A stretch of 64,000 nt of DNA from Leptodontidium sp. MPI-SDFR-AT-0119 (lineage: Eukaryota > Ascomycota > Leotiomycetes > Helotiales > Leptodontidiaceae), in the NCBI GenBank assembly GCA_020726505.1, contig JAHLEZ010000010.1:744001-808000 (forward strand), read 5' to 3'. Position numbers and translations under genes: made by a program. The stretch's first letter is position 1, and each line of letters starts with the position of its first letter. Below the pieces are notes generated by a model. That model worked only from the letters and a program-made list of their open reading frames with translations, did not search any database and was not told the DNA's origin. Shown here one piece after another: positions 24,070-35,352 of this stretch.

Positions 24070-25260
24070 CTAGCAGCAATCAGAAGCAAACTTCTTAATG
24101 GATGCTCGGAGATCTTCTAGAGCATTTGCTTCCACCTCTGATGTGATATCTATCATCGGGAATGAAGTTCTGTTGCCCGTACCTCCCCATGGCGTAACAT
24201 AAGGATCCCAAAAGTGGTAGATGATCATGTACACGTTGTCCGCAACCTGAACGGCGCCAGTGACCGCTCCTCGCTCAACAGCGATCTCAGGGGGAGTGGG
24301 AATCTGGCCAAGGTACTCAGCGGAGACCCAGTTATCGGTTGACCGGAGAACAGTGATGCCTTTATTGTTCTGGGAGACGAGTAAGATAGTGTTATTGTAT
24401 TTGGGGGGAAGGCAGATTCCATCCTGGCCTCCGTCGATAATGGTGTTGGGAGAGTGGGGTACGAGAACGGGAATTCCTCTAGGCTGGGTGAGGTCTAGCC
24501 GGAAGATCTGCCCAGTCTTCTCATCATTCGTGAGCACAAAGTCTCCGATCGCCGAAAGACCTCCAAACCCCTTCACAATCGCGGCATCCTCTGGCATGCG
24601 GTACCATTCCTCGGCTGTGGAGCCGTCTAAGCCAGTCTTGAGGATGCTGGAAGGGAAGGTACCGACGATATAAGTGTTGCCTAGGGCCTCGTATTCGATA
24701 TCCTGGAACCCTGAGTAGCGATGCTGCGAGATTTCGGATAGATTGAGCCGGGAGACTTCTTGCTTTGAGTCCAGATTGTATTGGATGAAAAATGGTCATG
24801 AGAGATGTCTGCACCATCAGTGACGAAGACAGCTCTTGAATGAACAATGACTCCCAATAGACCAGAGACGGGATTGAACCCAATGCCGCTGAGGGAATGG
24901 TCGTGATTGGGATCTCTGGTGATTCCCTCGAATTCAATGGTTTCGATCTTCGTGGTTTTCGTATTGTAGATGGCTACAGAGGCATTGAAAAGGACGCTGG
25001 ACAGCATCATAATTAGTTTCCAAATCTGCACTGCCATATTGGGGTCCTGGAATAGGTTTTACCTCACAAAGAGTTCGCAAGTTTGTGGGTTGTATTCTGC
25101 ATTCTCAGAATAGAGCTGATATTGGCTGATGAGAAAGTCGCCAGACACAGGAGGGCAATGGTGAGGTCTTTTCGTCGGTGGGAAAGCATTGGAGAGATTC
25201 AGTGTAGCAGAAGCAACCACGACGAACCTGTAGCGAGAAATTCGCCCCTTTAGCGTGCAT
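24070..25260 (-). pseudogene. Secreted six-bladed beta-propeller protein (Tri14 / Mala s 1-like), frameshifted
   Basis: The conserved frame runs from an ATG at 25260 through an intron at 25062-24997 to the stop. It reads as a secreted protein: a hydrophobic leader, then QYQLYSENAEYNPQTCELFV, ASVAIYNTKT, GIGFNPVSGLLGVIV, GFQDIEYEALGNTYIVGTFP, KGFGGLSAIGDFVLTNDE, LLVSQNNKGITVLRSTDNW and TPWGGTGNRTSFPM. This spacing of short beta motifs fits a six-bladed propeller. I relate it, from memory and with moderate confidence, to the family holding Tri14 of trichothecene clusters and the Malassezia protein Mala s 1; the biochemical role there is not established. Two single-base shifts break the frame: one at the C-run 25245-25248 (plus strand) and one at the A-run 24788-24792. 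Correcting both gives exactly 374 codons, so sequencing error is plausible. Confidence 0.6.
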
Positions 25261-25507
25261 GCCCTGTAATGAAGGCAACCTCAGCGCCTCGCTTCAGCGC
25301 CGCACCCTGAACAGACCTCTACCAAGGTACCGGGTACGGTGTAGAAATAAATGACTTCACGTGTGCTTACAAAAGGGCTCCATTACTCGCGGCTTGGAGG
25401 AAATCACGCAACACTGCGGAGAATCAAACCTCGACCAGTTCTACAGTACCGCCCCTTCTCTCAGCATCATTCGACACTCGTTAAAACCAATCACTTAAAA
25501 GCTTAGT
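25261..25507. promoter_or_regulatory. Short divergent promoter (propeller / glyoxalase-like genes)
   Basis: Only 247 bases separate the two start codons, which suggests shared control. It contains a CACGTG motif near 25361. The CGGAA...TTCCG palindrome of the upstream cluster is absent. Confidence 0.4.
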
Positions 25508-26597
25508 ATGGCATCTGAAACCAAAGCCCCGAGACAAGGTCCAGCACCCACTCGACTCCGGCAAATCGCTCTCGTCGCAGAGGACTTGGAGAAAGCGAAA
25601 CATTCCCTGGCAAGTCTCTCACTTTAAAAGGATATCGTGCTCCAAGAACCGCAGCTAATCTCCAACGTAGACAGCAATCATTAGGACGGAAGTTATTTAC
25701 CAAGACCCTGCTGTCGAACAATGGGGCTTGAAGAATATCCTCGGTTAGTTTCGTTTCCCTCCCCTCTTCCCCTTTCTGATATGAAGCGAGCTCATCAATG
25801 TCAACAGTCCCTATTGGGGGCGATATAATCGAAGTACGCACTATGTTCCTTCGACATGCGCCTATAATTTGACCCTTAAATCCTCCAACTAACAATTCCC
25901 AGGTCGTAGCCCCCTGCCTCCCCTCCGCCCCCGCAACCTGCCACCTCAAGAAGCACGGCGAAGGAGGCTACATGATAATAATGCAGACTCACCACCCCAG
26001 CGCCCTCACCCACCTCGAAAGAATCGAATCACATCAACTCGCTCAGTCGATCTTCACACACTCCACCCCCGAAAGCGACATGGTGCAATACCATCCTAAG
26101 GGTATCCCTGGCGGTGTCATCCCGGAACTCGATTCTCACCGTCCGCATCCCGATTATCCTGATCCTCTGGGGGAGAGATTCTCGCCGTGGCATGCTGCGG
26201 GTCCTGAAGAGAAGTATGGAGTTTATGTGGAGGGTATAAGAGGCATGCGCATCTGTGGCTTGTTGATGTGACTTTGAGACTCGAGGCTGGTGGTGGAGAT
26301 GTGGAGGGAGCGGCGCGGAAGTGGGAGGATATTTTTGGGGCTGGGAGGAGGAAGGGGGTTGGTGAGCTGCTTTTCACTAACGCTAAGATGGTTTTCTTGA
26401 GGGGGGAGAATGGGGCTCGTGAGGGTCTCGTGGAGGTGGGTATTGCTGTCGAGGGGAGGGAGAGGAGGGATGGTATTTTCAAGAGGGCGAGGGAGGAGGG
26501 GCTAAGGGTTGATGGTGATGTCGTGGAGATGTTGGGTATCAGGTGGAAGTTTATGGTTCTTGATCGGAGAGTAGAGAAGAAAAAGAGTAAGTTGTAG
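25508..26597 (+). pseudogene. Glyoxalase-fold (VOC-like) protein with one frameshift
   Basis: Exons 25508-25609, 25671-25743, 25808-25833 and 25903-26597. The order matches a fungal glyoxalase-like family: TRLRQIALVAEDLEKAKHSL, TEVIYQDPAVEQWGLKN, VPIGGDIIEVVAP, HGEGGYMIIMQT, YHPKGIPGGVIPELDSHRP, FSPWHAAGPEEKYG, HAHLWLVDVTLRLEAGGG. Two copies of the fold appear likely. The substrate is unknown. The first intron must use a GC donor (CTG|GCAAGT) to keep frame. The frame shifts at 26241-26244, where one G appears missing; adding one base gives 298 codons with the C-terminal half intact. It may therefore be an intact gene with a sequencing error. Confidence 0.65.
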
Positions 26598-27804
26598 ACA
26601 GAATAGCATTTTAAATCATTTTTTCAATAATGGGAGCAAACACACTCTAGAGTTATTACTCTTTTGCACAGAAAACATCAGACCTTCGATAATAGCGACC
26701 TGGTGAGAAACTCTGGTCCTGAAAAGGGGGGATGTAATGGAAATCTTGATTTAATGTTCGATCTGCAAACATCCAAACACAATACGACTCGATCCGGAAC
26801 CCTTTTATAACCAAGCAACTGGATTTTATGTTCAGTGCAGGGCTAGCTTGCTGAATGTGTCCTAGCCTCACTAGAAACCACGGGAGATGGGATCAAGTAA
26901 AACTTTCCAACGGAGCCTGTTAACTTTACCATCCGATATATCTCCAAAAAAAAAAGTGTGTGCAAAAACCTAAATCGAGGCCAAGAAACCCCTAGAGCAA
27001 CGTGGCAAAAGGACAAGACATGAAGTAGTTGATATGTGATAAGAAACGACGAATATGGATATGAATCTAAATGACAGTGATAATTTTGCTCTGTTTTTTT
27101 GTAAGTCTACACGCTATCGGGGCCGAGAATTAAGAGGGAGTGGGCACCCGCCAGGGCAAATTACTGGACTGCCTCATCGGTAAGCGAGCGAGCCCCCTCA
27201 TCCCTGTAAACAAACCCACAAAAGGTGGAAATCTCCACCAAACGGCAGGGAAAAAAGAATCAAAAAAAAAGACATACAACAGCAGGTATTCGCTGGTGGT
27301 CACCCACCCAACTACTAATCTGCCGATCTCCTGCTTGTGTATGGCAGAGCGGACGGGATGCCCATTTGTCTTAAATCTGCGGTACAATAGGGTCAGATAC
27401 AGGGACCCAGTGATTAGTTCCTGGACTTAAGAATTGAAAGCCTGCTTTTACGTAAACGCTGCTGTTTTTGAGGTCCCTAAAGCCTGGAGCGTGATTGATT
27501 GATTAGTTATTCATACTCTTGACTAGGCCATTTAGGCCCATGCGAGAGACAGGTCTTGAACCCTACAGCCCTAATCCCACGAAGTGCCACACGTAGATTA
27601 TATAGAGGTATAATCACACCTTTAAAGGGCCCTCGAAAGAACGGCAATGAACGTGGTGTTCACTCGCTTATGCCCTGGTATTGGTTTCTCTAGAGTGTGT
27701 GGTGGTAAGACAATCTGGACTTTCAAATGTTCGGAATCACTCACTGAGCCAGTGGTCTCCGGTAAGATTGACCAACCTAATTTATATTTTAGGACAGTAG
27801 TATC
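26598..27804. other. AT-rich intergenic, no gene seen
   Basis: No supportable gene. A short perfect hairpin (GGTGGAAATCTCCACC) lies near 27223. The region begins the gene-poor block that holds the transposon relics. Confidence 0.4.
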
Positions 27805-28502
27805 TCAAAGTCTCGGGATCAAGTTGAGATATTGGGATTTGATCGGAAGCACTGACTTATCGTCTTGCATCATCCCCGTCATTGACTCCAGACACTCCAA
27901 TTTACCAGCCGAGATTCGAGGTTGGACGGTCAGAATAACTATCTTGTCTGTGTCTGAGTCCCAGGCGACATCAGAAGGCTGAATAGTGACCATCACTCCA
28001 GCTTTCGTTATTGTTTTGGATTCGTTCTGAAGAACGACCTTGCGAGAAGTACCTCTGCCGGCGGCGTTACTGACATCAACATCGAGAGTCGTCTCTTTGC
28101 GACCCCGGGATACGTTGATGGCGTGTAGTACGAGGGGATCTTTGTGGTGTCGGTGGGTTGGATTTTTCTGTTTGGCGAGGTCTCGTTCTAGTGTTCTGGC
28201 CCATAGCCAAGAAGTGTGAGCCAGAAGACAAAAAGAGGTCATATATATTAAACCAGCATAGAGCCTTTATCTTTAATGGTACCCAATCCTTAAGTTGGCC
28301 AGGTGTCATGCTATCTAGAAGCGTGGATGGAATATCAGTGTTGGCAACCCGAAATGTACAGACCTTCGAGTTGGCAGTTTCCATAACTTGAACATCGGGA
28401 ATGTTTGTTTCGAGTTCTTGATCGACCAGTCTGACTGGAATGTCGGGGTCTTCTGTTTGGGTCGACGCGTCGGTATAGGTATCGAAAGACGAAATTGCAC
28501 AA
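27805..28502 (-). pseudogene. Unrecognised coding-like fragment, probably degraded
   Basis: Two minus-strand open stretches look protein-like in composition: one around 28300-28500 (for example PDIPVRLVDQELETNIPDVQ, STLLDSMTPGQLKDWVPLK) and one at 27805-28195 (HHKDPLVLHAINVSRGRKE, TKAGVMVTIQPSDVAWDSD). The natural splice between them would create a TGA at the junction, and no good ATG opens the first. I do not recognise the family. It is probably a decayed gene or part of a mobile element, given its neighbours. Confidence 0.25.
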
Positions 28503-29483
28503 TGAAGAGGACATGCGGAGGTTAAAAAATCGCTTTTGCTAATAATAGCTAAGAATAGCTAACGCTTATACCAATTGATGAAGCGATCAACCATTCCAAC
28601 CACAATACTCACCGCCGTCAGGCAAACCATCCAGCGTTTCCATCCCCGACTTGGAAGTGTTAGTTACTATCCCAAGGTAACACTGAGCAGTATCACTTAC
28701 ACCTTCCTCCACCTCTCGCGGACAGACCTCTACCCCCTCTTCACCACCTCTTACGCCCGACCGGAAAATGTTTGTGGTTCGTCGGCCGAGCTATGTATGG
28801 TATGTTAGTGGGTATGGTCTTCCCAAGCATGTTCGGACAGTTAGAGTCGAAGGTCCACGTACCACTCTGAGAGGGGCAAGGGGGGGCGATTGAGGTCTGC
28901 CCGGAGGTGCGAGGAAGGTCGGGGATGGGTGCTGGATGGTTCACTCTGACGGCGGCTGGGGTATTGTGGCTGGCTAAGTGCAAGTCAGTACCAGCCTTGC
29001 ATCGTCGAAAGCACTACACCGGAATAGGGGATGATATACTTACAACTGGTTGATCGCCGGCCCATTGTTGATAACAATGTTGTTGATATTGATGATGATG
29101 TTATTCATATTGGCTGGATGTGCTGATGTTGATAAAAGAAGGAAAGGGTACAGAAGGACAAGGAAGCGAATATACTTGCCAGAACTAGGTATTGAAAGGA
29201 CTCTCCTTCCTCTCATGCTGTTTCGATATCCACAGGGCAACTACTTAATCCAATTTTTGACCTGTGGAGCGGGCACCTTCCTCACCAACATGCCAAGTCC
29301 CTAAGCGACTCTACTGCTATCCCATGGACTGCCAGACTAAGAGAAATAAGCGAAACAGGGATTAGAGCCAATTAGAGAGCCAGGATTTTGTATGAGGATT
29401 GTTCAATTCTACGTATTTCCATGATATTGATTAAAACAGTCGCCCAAATAACACAGGCAAATCTGACACTCTAAACAACCGTA
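28503..29483. other. intergenic, AT-rich, weak coding signals only
   Basis: A minus-strand open frame near 29040-29210 has a hydrophobic start followed by Asn/Ile-rich repeats, and another at 28741-28983 holds CPSQSGTWTFDSNCPN. Joining them by splicing does not keep a long frame, so I do not call a gene. Confidence 0.3.
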
Positions 29484-31290
29484 CTATGATTGCTTACGAG
29501 TATAAGAGCGATCAGAATTAGGAGAGATTTCCCCTAATATGCGGCGATGCCTCTTAGGTGGAGGGGAAGGGTCATGGAACCTCTCTCTAAGGCAGTTCTG
29601 ACAGTCTCTCCTCCACAGTATCTTTACCTTTGTATGCTGCTTGCCCGGTAACTTGACTTGAGGCTGATTTGGCAGCAAAAGAGCTCGTTTTCTTGTACCC
29701 GGATTACCTCCTGCCGCGTGAAGGAATGCGGACATAATCCTCTTTCTAAACACAACTTACTTTGTCCACGTATCCTCCTTTGACAATTTAGTATAGTCCT
29801 TTGCGTTGGCATGAATAGAAAGGAGGTAACAATTGACTAAAACAGTGTGTAAGAGCCAGTTCTATATAACTTGCTAGCCTCCTCTTCTAATAGTTCTCTC
29901 CCCTGAATTGTACGACTTCAGCTGGTCCCCTACATCGACTGCATTTATATAGTAGTTATACAACTATGCGAATAGCGGCTCGTCGATTACCTTAGTGTGC
30001 TCGTCACTAAAGAATGCTTTAGCTGCTACAGCGTTTGTCGAAGTCTTGCCAGGCCGATGTCAAGTAGCCTTTACTGTACTAGAGCCGTCGTTACAGTTAC
30101 TCAAGAAAAGCGCAGGAGCGTTGTCGTTCCAGAGCATGTGACACACTTTTCTAGAAGGAGAGACAGCAGTGAAGAGGTCGTTATATTTGAGTCTATGGCC
30201 CTTCTTTCTAGTATTCTTCTTTATATTTACAAGGCGTTGAATAATACCGGCATCGATGCGGACAGTGCTAATTGCACTAAAATTGAGGGTCCGGAGGTAA
30301 TCTAGTAAGGCGTTAGATGTGAATAAGTTGTCTAAGTACACAATATATCGTTAGGCAGGCAATTGCTCTAATAAGTGTACTACTACCGCTTGTGTCTTGT
30401 TTCCTCCTTTACTATTCTTGTTTCCACCTAATTCAGGAGGCACCCGGATGCCCTGTGGGCCGTCATTTGCACCGGATCCTTTGGTATGAAAGACCTAGGA
30501 CAAGAAGTAGTCATGCTGGGCAATAACCTACATCTTGTAACTTGTCGGAATCGGCTTTGTCGGTATAGTTGTAGTCTCTTTTGCTCGTCCGGTATATCTC
30601 TTTATACACTCATCCACGGCTACATTACGCCCGGGCGTCCATAGCTTAATAGATGTGTCCTAGATATGTCGATTGAGAGGTTCTACCTATTAAATATTAG
30701 CAAATGAAGCATTCGGAAGTCTGCGGGCATACCCTATTAAAGGTAGAGGCTTTAGAATGGAGCTTTGGATTACTTAGACAAAACCTCCGGTTAAGGATTT
30801 GGAACCGGTTCCTTGACATATATTGTGCGCAGGCGTGTTTAGGATCGTCCTAATCTGTAGACTAATAGTTCTCTATTTCATTCTCTTCGTGAAGAGACAT
30901 GTAAATCAGGATTCTAATGTAGACCTTGATCTCTTGAAGTGTAGTGGGGTACTAGTCGTGAGCTCGACAGTCCGGTAGATCCGGGTTTGTTAGTTCTTTT
31001 ACATTTTGGTTAGTAAAATCAACGATTTGATTAAGAATATTATCCGGAAAGAAGAAGGAAAAGATAGTAATAGGGTCCTTTGTATCAGTATTAAAAGGTA
31101 GGTTGATCTGAGGGGGGAAATCTACACAAATAAACTCCTTAAATGGACCTTTTCCCTCGGGGATTAGTTTGGACTTGGGATAGAGAGTGCCATCTTGAAT
31201 AGGATCAGGCTGAATATCTTCTGGCATCTTGTAGAGCTTCAATTGAGTGTAAACTGTCTCTTAATTACGGTGACGACGATGTAGTTTCAT
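29484..31290 (-). mobile_element. Degraded piggyBac-type DNA transposon
   Basis: Reading the minus strand in one frame and ignoring stops gives a recognisable piggyBac transposase. The N-terminal part includes DPITIFSFFFPDNILNQIVD and MSRNRFQILNRRFCLSN. The catalytic region includes VYLDNLFTSNALLDYL (an expected Asp in YLDN) and NAVDVGDQLKSYNS (another expected Asp). A Cys-rich tail lies at 29484-29753. At least seven in-frame stops interrupt it. Several replace an expected Trp (TGG to TAG) and others an expected Gln (CAA to TAA), the CpA-to-TpA pattern of RIP. Terminal repeats were not identified; a TTAA, the piggyBac target sequence, lies at 31261 but inside the reading frame, so it is not a reliable edge. 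It cannot encode an active transposase. Confidence 0.75.
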
Positions 31291-33425
31291 GCTTGTTATG
31301 ATGCCGTTGCTAGGGGTAACGGCCCCTGTAAGAGAGCTAGATGTGCCCCACTTTTTCGCATCCTTACTGCGCTATGGCAGTCAAAGGGATACACTACAAG
31401 CGAAAATCTTGAGCAGTACCCAAGGGATATATACAACTGGTGCGCCACCCATAACCCAAAAGCAAACACATTGCATTTCCCACGTCTCATTTTTTTTTAA
31501 AACTTTAGAAACAATATCTCCAACCCCCATCCGATCTCCACTATCCGCTTGGAGAACATACTCGCAAGCTGTAAAGAGAGAAGCGGACCTGGGCGTAATT
31601 TTGCTTGTGTCTTCCTGTGGGGAGTGAATACAATAAGAACCAATAAAAGAAAGCATTGGACTAAAGGCATCGATCTTGAAATGAAACTGAATAAGCATTG
31701 AATATCATTTGAAACCTCTTCCTACGACGACAGATTGTTCTGACAAAAGAAGTCATAGAAATTTGATACTGAATCAGGTCAGATGCCCTTTCATTGAAAA
31801 ACCTGCCCTCACCACTAGAGGCCAAAGAAGCAATCTTCACCACGTTCTTAACCTACCTCCCATTTTATTCTTCCTTCGCCAACTCATAGAAGTCCCGAGG
31901 TCATTCTCCGAAATACCCTGAGCTTCACAGCAAGTCGCTTGATAAAGTTCAATCTGTGAGTCGAAGGCTGAGTCGAAGGCTGAAACGTTGGCTTCGATGC
32001 GGTTCGTGGTAAGGAACAACAGGCCTTCGTAGTACTCCAGAGATTGCAGGGAGACTGTACTGTCAGCTTAGCATGACTTTCGTTCAGAGAAGAGCTCTCG
32101 AAATCGATCTATTCTCATCGCACAAGATGCTGTTATTTTCTCAAGAAAAACGTACAGGACTCTGTTGTAAGCGTGTTCTGACTCCAGAGAAACCATGAAG
32201 GAGAATGATTCCTTCTTGACCTATAGCCTGTCAGTATTATCTAAAAGTAAGGTGTATGACCTTATACCTTTCTAGCCCACGAACTTCCTTTAAATGTGTC
32301 CTACTGATGCCAATTGTGTTGCTTGCCATGCATAAAATGGTGTCCCTGGTGCAATATATTTATATGCCCCGTTGCTGTCCTCAGACCTAGATTCTGCCTC
32401 TGACTCAGTATCTGGGATATGACGCTCTAGCCAGCCAAGAATAGCTTCTCCGAATTTCCTCGCAGTCCTAGAGCACGCTTTAGAACACGCCTTAACGAAA
32501 TTCTTCATAGTTATTTTTAATATCAATGTCTTGAACTTCAGTTGTGGGACGTATATAAGGTAGAAGATAATTGATCTTTGTGGGTGAGAAGAGATAGAGA
32601 ATTTGTCTGAAAGTACTTTATGTGATGTAGTATGGGCAAACCAGTGTTAGCGTACCATACTTCGACACTCTGGATGCTGAGGTCATGGGAAGAACTAGGT
32701 TCTGGGTTGCGCTACTTGTAGCGGCTGACAAGATTTGCTTCCAACCGCCGCTAACCAAATAGAGATCTAGAGTCTGGGAAACCGGCAAGGATCACGAGCG
32801 TGGCTAGGCTGGGTTCTCAGAGCCTAGAAAAATGTGAGAATATTTTGTATGGTAGACAGAAGAGATTGCCCATTTCTCAAGAGTCTATGGTCGTATGTGA
32901 CAGCCTTCCCACTGTGTGGCGACATAAAGCGGTTAGCGATATAGGTTATGATGGAGCGGTGAGAGACAAGAGATACACTAACTGGAGTGACCGAACCTGA
33001 ACTGTGGAAACTTACGTAGCGGATGAAATATTAGTCAATGAAAAGGGGGGGGATTTACCATTACTTTATTGATAATATATAATTTGGCGACCCTTCGCAA
33101 ACAGAGCATTTGCTCCAGAGGTATACATAAATAAGAGCGTCACAAAGATTGAATGTGAGACACGCCAGCTCAAAACTAACGAGCAAATATGCCGTTCCCC
33201 TACTTTCAAATGCTTGACATCCCGATCTAATGGATAGAAACAGACTTCGATTGCTTCGTTATATATTGCGAACACTACGCGACGTACACTGGCCGAAGAT
33301 GGACCTCCCCGGTCTCTCTCCTAGCCTTATCTACGGTGTGGGCATTTCAGGAATGGTATAAATCGGCACAGATCACACAAACGCACTGTACTAATCGTTT
33401 ATCCTTCCCACGGTGCGACTCTCTA
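31291..33425. other. gene-poor stretch with scraps of coding sequence
   Basis: About 2.1 kb without an intact gene. It includes the AAA-ATPase scrap listed separately. A 79-codon minus-strand frame at 32290-32526, with a basic start (MKNFVKACSKACSRTARKFG) and an acidic middle, matches nothing I recognise. The rest is AT-rich filler. Confidence 0.35.
31900..32060 (-). pseudogene. Fragment of a fungal AAA+ ATPase gene
   Basis: The minus strand reads SLEYYEGLLFLTTNRIEA followed by SAFDSAFDSQIELY. This matches the sensor-1 segment of the large fungal AAA ATPase family in which the usual text is VLEYYEGxLFLTTNR...DxAFxSRI. No Walker A or Walker B motif is seen upstream, and the reading runs into stops on both sides. 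It is a short relic, probably left by rearrangement in this transposon-rich block. Confidence 0.45.
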
Positions 33426-33842
33426 CTGAGTGGGTGCAGGAATTTGTGACGCACCCCCTGAAATATAGCCGAACCTCACCAAATAATACGGTTTTTGAAA
33501 ATTCATAATCAATTAATACATAGAGATAAACTAACAATTATATAAATTTCGTAGTAGTATATAAGAGTGTTTTACAATTAGTAGAAAAAAATTCTTTTTG
33601 CAGGGAATTTCTTATAGAGTTTGTAAGCAAAATCTTAAATATTTTATAACTCTTTAATAAATAGAGTTATTTAAATTCGGAGGACTTTGTTTTTAGAAAA
33701 GACTTCGAAATAATAAATATACAAAGCATTAATTGTTTTCTATTAGTAAATGTGTACTAATAAGAGCCTGAATAAGGTGAGTTTAGGTGTGTTTTCGCCT
33801 AATTTTAGGCCGTGCGTCACGAATTCCTGCACCCACTGGTGG
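33426..33842. mobile_element. MITE with 26-base terminal inverted repeats
   Basis: The sequence at 33429-33454 (starting AGTGGGTGCAGG) and the sequence at 33812-33837 (ending CCTGCACCCACT) are reverse complements over 26 bases with one mismatch. The 417-base element between them is very AT-rich and has no coding capacity. TA dinucleotides at 33424-33425 and 33843-33844 flank it, consistent with the TA target duplication of Tc1/mariner/Fot1 elements. I infer a non-autonomous element of that superfamily. Confidence 0.75.
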
Positions 33843-33844
33843 TA

Positions 33845-34326
33845 CATATTGGACATGGCATTTGGATTGGCTCCACCCTAAAATCAGGCTCTTAGGTCTG
33901 GAAACTAAGAAGTACCCGTTCCGTTGAACATCTCTTCTAAAGATATGTTTTAGTGTCTACGCTATCTTGAGGAGCCATGGAAGGAGGTCAGGGTGACGTA
34001 ACATGACATCACACTGTGGAATCCTCCAAGTCGTCATATAAAGGTATGCGAATGTGAATGAGGATTGCAAACTTTCCATTGATTATCCAGCCCATATTGG
34101 ATAGGGGGTATGGTAACCGCACTCATTGTGATCTAACATATAGGGTTCTGACCACAATCTGGGCTGAACTTCGAAAACACCACGAACCTTCTACTTCAGA
34201 AATCCGTCGCGATAACAATACCGTCGCATCATCCGCCCCCGTTTCCAGCCCACTGAGCCCAGCGAGTTCGTTCTATTCTGCTTTTTTCGGCCTCTCCACC
34301 TTCTTACTACTTCATGTACCATCATC
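33845..34326. other. intergenic upstream of hypothetical gene
   Basis: No gene seen. It presumably holds the promoter and leader of the next gene. Confidence 0.4.
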
Positions 34327-35352
34327 ATGCTTCCAACTGGCGAAGACGAAGCTCGTCATACTTCCAATCCTCCAGCACAACGTACACCATACTGGGAGGT
34401 TCTAGAGCTAGATCACCCTGGCCACCTCGAGTGTTATCGTTGCAAGAAGCTGCATCATATAAATGATGCACTGGCCCACTTAAAGGCCAAGCCATGGACC
34501 AAGTGTGGGAAAGACGACCAAAAACTACAAATGGCCAGATACATCCATCCAGAATTCAATTCAACCATTTTCCGCATGATTATAAAGCAAAGTCGTCAAG
34601 GGAAAGACGTAGGAGACGTCATAGGGCTGCTTTCTTATCGCGGAAAAGTTGACATTAAGAAATCTCAAGTTGCACAAATGATTTCCGACCCGAGAATCAT
34701 TGGCGGCAGGCTTTTGATGCGTTCGCAAACAAGATACATAGTATCACCGTCTGAGGCAGCTCGAACACTACTGCTAAACCAAGATCTGCTGGACTGTCCC
34801 CACAATGGTAAATTTGCAGTCGATAATATAAGAGCCACGCAACGTCTAGCTTGGAGATTCGAGATGCACAAAGAAATAGGTCGCCAAGAACACATCATAA
34901 ACTGTCGATGTGACGCATGTCCTACAGAATTTGACATCTTCCTTGAGCGATTCGAAGGCCAAGGGATCGTGCTCTTCATCGTCGAATGGCAGGATATAGG
35001 CACCGGTCTTGCCCCTCTCGACAAAGAACTTCAACCTGTCATCGGGGCTCGACCTTCAGGGATTCATGATAGTGAAGTTTTTGGTATTATCGAATACGAA
35101 TCACCGCGAGCCAGATTTGAAGGAGTCCCATCCGGCGAGAGCATGGAAGCTGCTCCTGCTACTCTGACGTCCAACGAGAGAGAGAAATTGTTCAAGGTTC
35201 ATAGTTCGTGGCAAGCAAAGCTCTTTAGGTGTAAGGATAGGATTATTTGGCCTATAGGTCAGTATACTCATATGTTTCCGCATCGACGAGAGACTCCTCC
35301 CGAACATGGCTGCCATTGTGCAGTACACAGAAATCATGAAGCAGCTACGTAA
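34327..35352 (+). CDS. Hypothetical protein with CxxC zinc-knuckle-like motif
   Basis: A single uninterrupted exon of 341 codons from an ATG. The start CGEDE-type region is followed by HLECYRCKKLHHIND (CxxC) near residue 37, then a largely alpha-helical body with INCRCDACPTEFDIF near 198 and a C-terminal HGCHCAVH. The early Cys motif resembles that found in many fungal proteins related to F-box families (text of the type CxxCxxLHP), but I see no F-box. Function is unknown. The single exon and its place beside a MITE could mean a lineage-specific family member. Confidence 0.6.
   Translation: MLPTGEDEARHTSNPPAQRTPYWEVLELDHPGHLECYRCKKLHHINDALAHLKAKPWTKCGKDDQKLQMARYIHPEFNSTIFRMIIKQSRQGKDVGDVIGLLSYRGKVDIKKSQVAQMISDPRIIGGRLLMRSQTRYIVSPSEAARTLLLNQDLLDCPHNGKFAVDNIRATQRLAWRFEMHKEIGRQEHIINCRCDACPTEFDIFLERFEGQGIVLFIVEWQDIGTGLAPLDKELQPVIGARPSGIHDSEVFGIIEYESPRARFEGVPSGESMEAAPATLTSNEREKLFKVHSSWQAKLFRCKDRIIWPIGQYTHMFPHRRETPPEHGCHCAVHRNHEAAT

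Noticed and set aside
24070..26597. Remnant of a trichothecene cluster
   Set aside because: Only one Tri14-like gene is seen; no terpene synthase, P450 or other Tri gene is present in the window.
27223..27238. Short hairpin that could be a terminator or small-RNA stem
   Set aside because: A 6-base stem is too short to mean anything in a eukaryotic intergenic region.
29040..29240. Minus-strand frame with signal-peptide-like start and Asn/Ile repeats
   Set aside because: The only good donor (GTAAGT) does not join in frame to the next plausible exon at 28741-28983, and the AT-rich content explains the Asn/Ile run.
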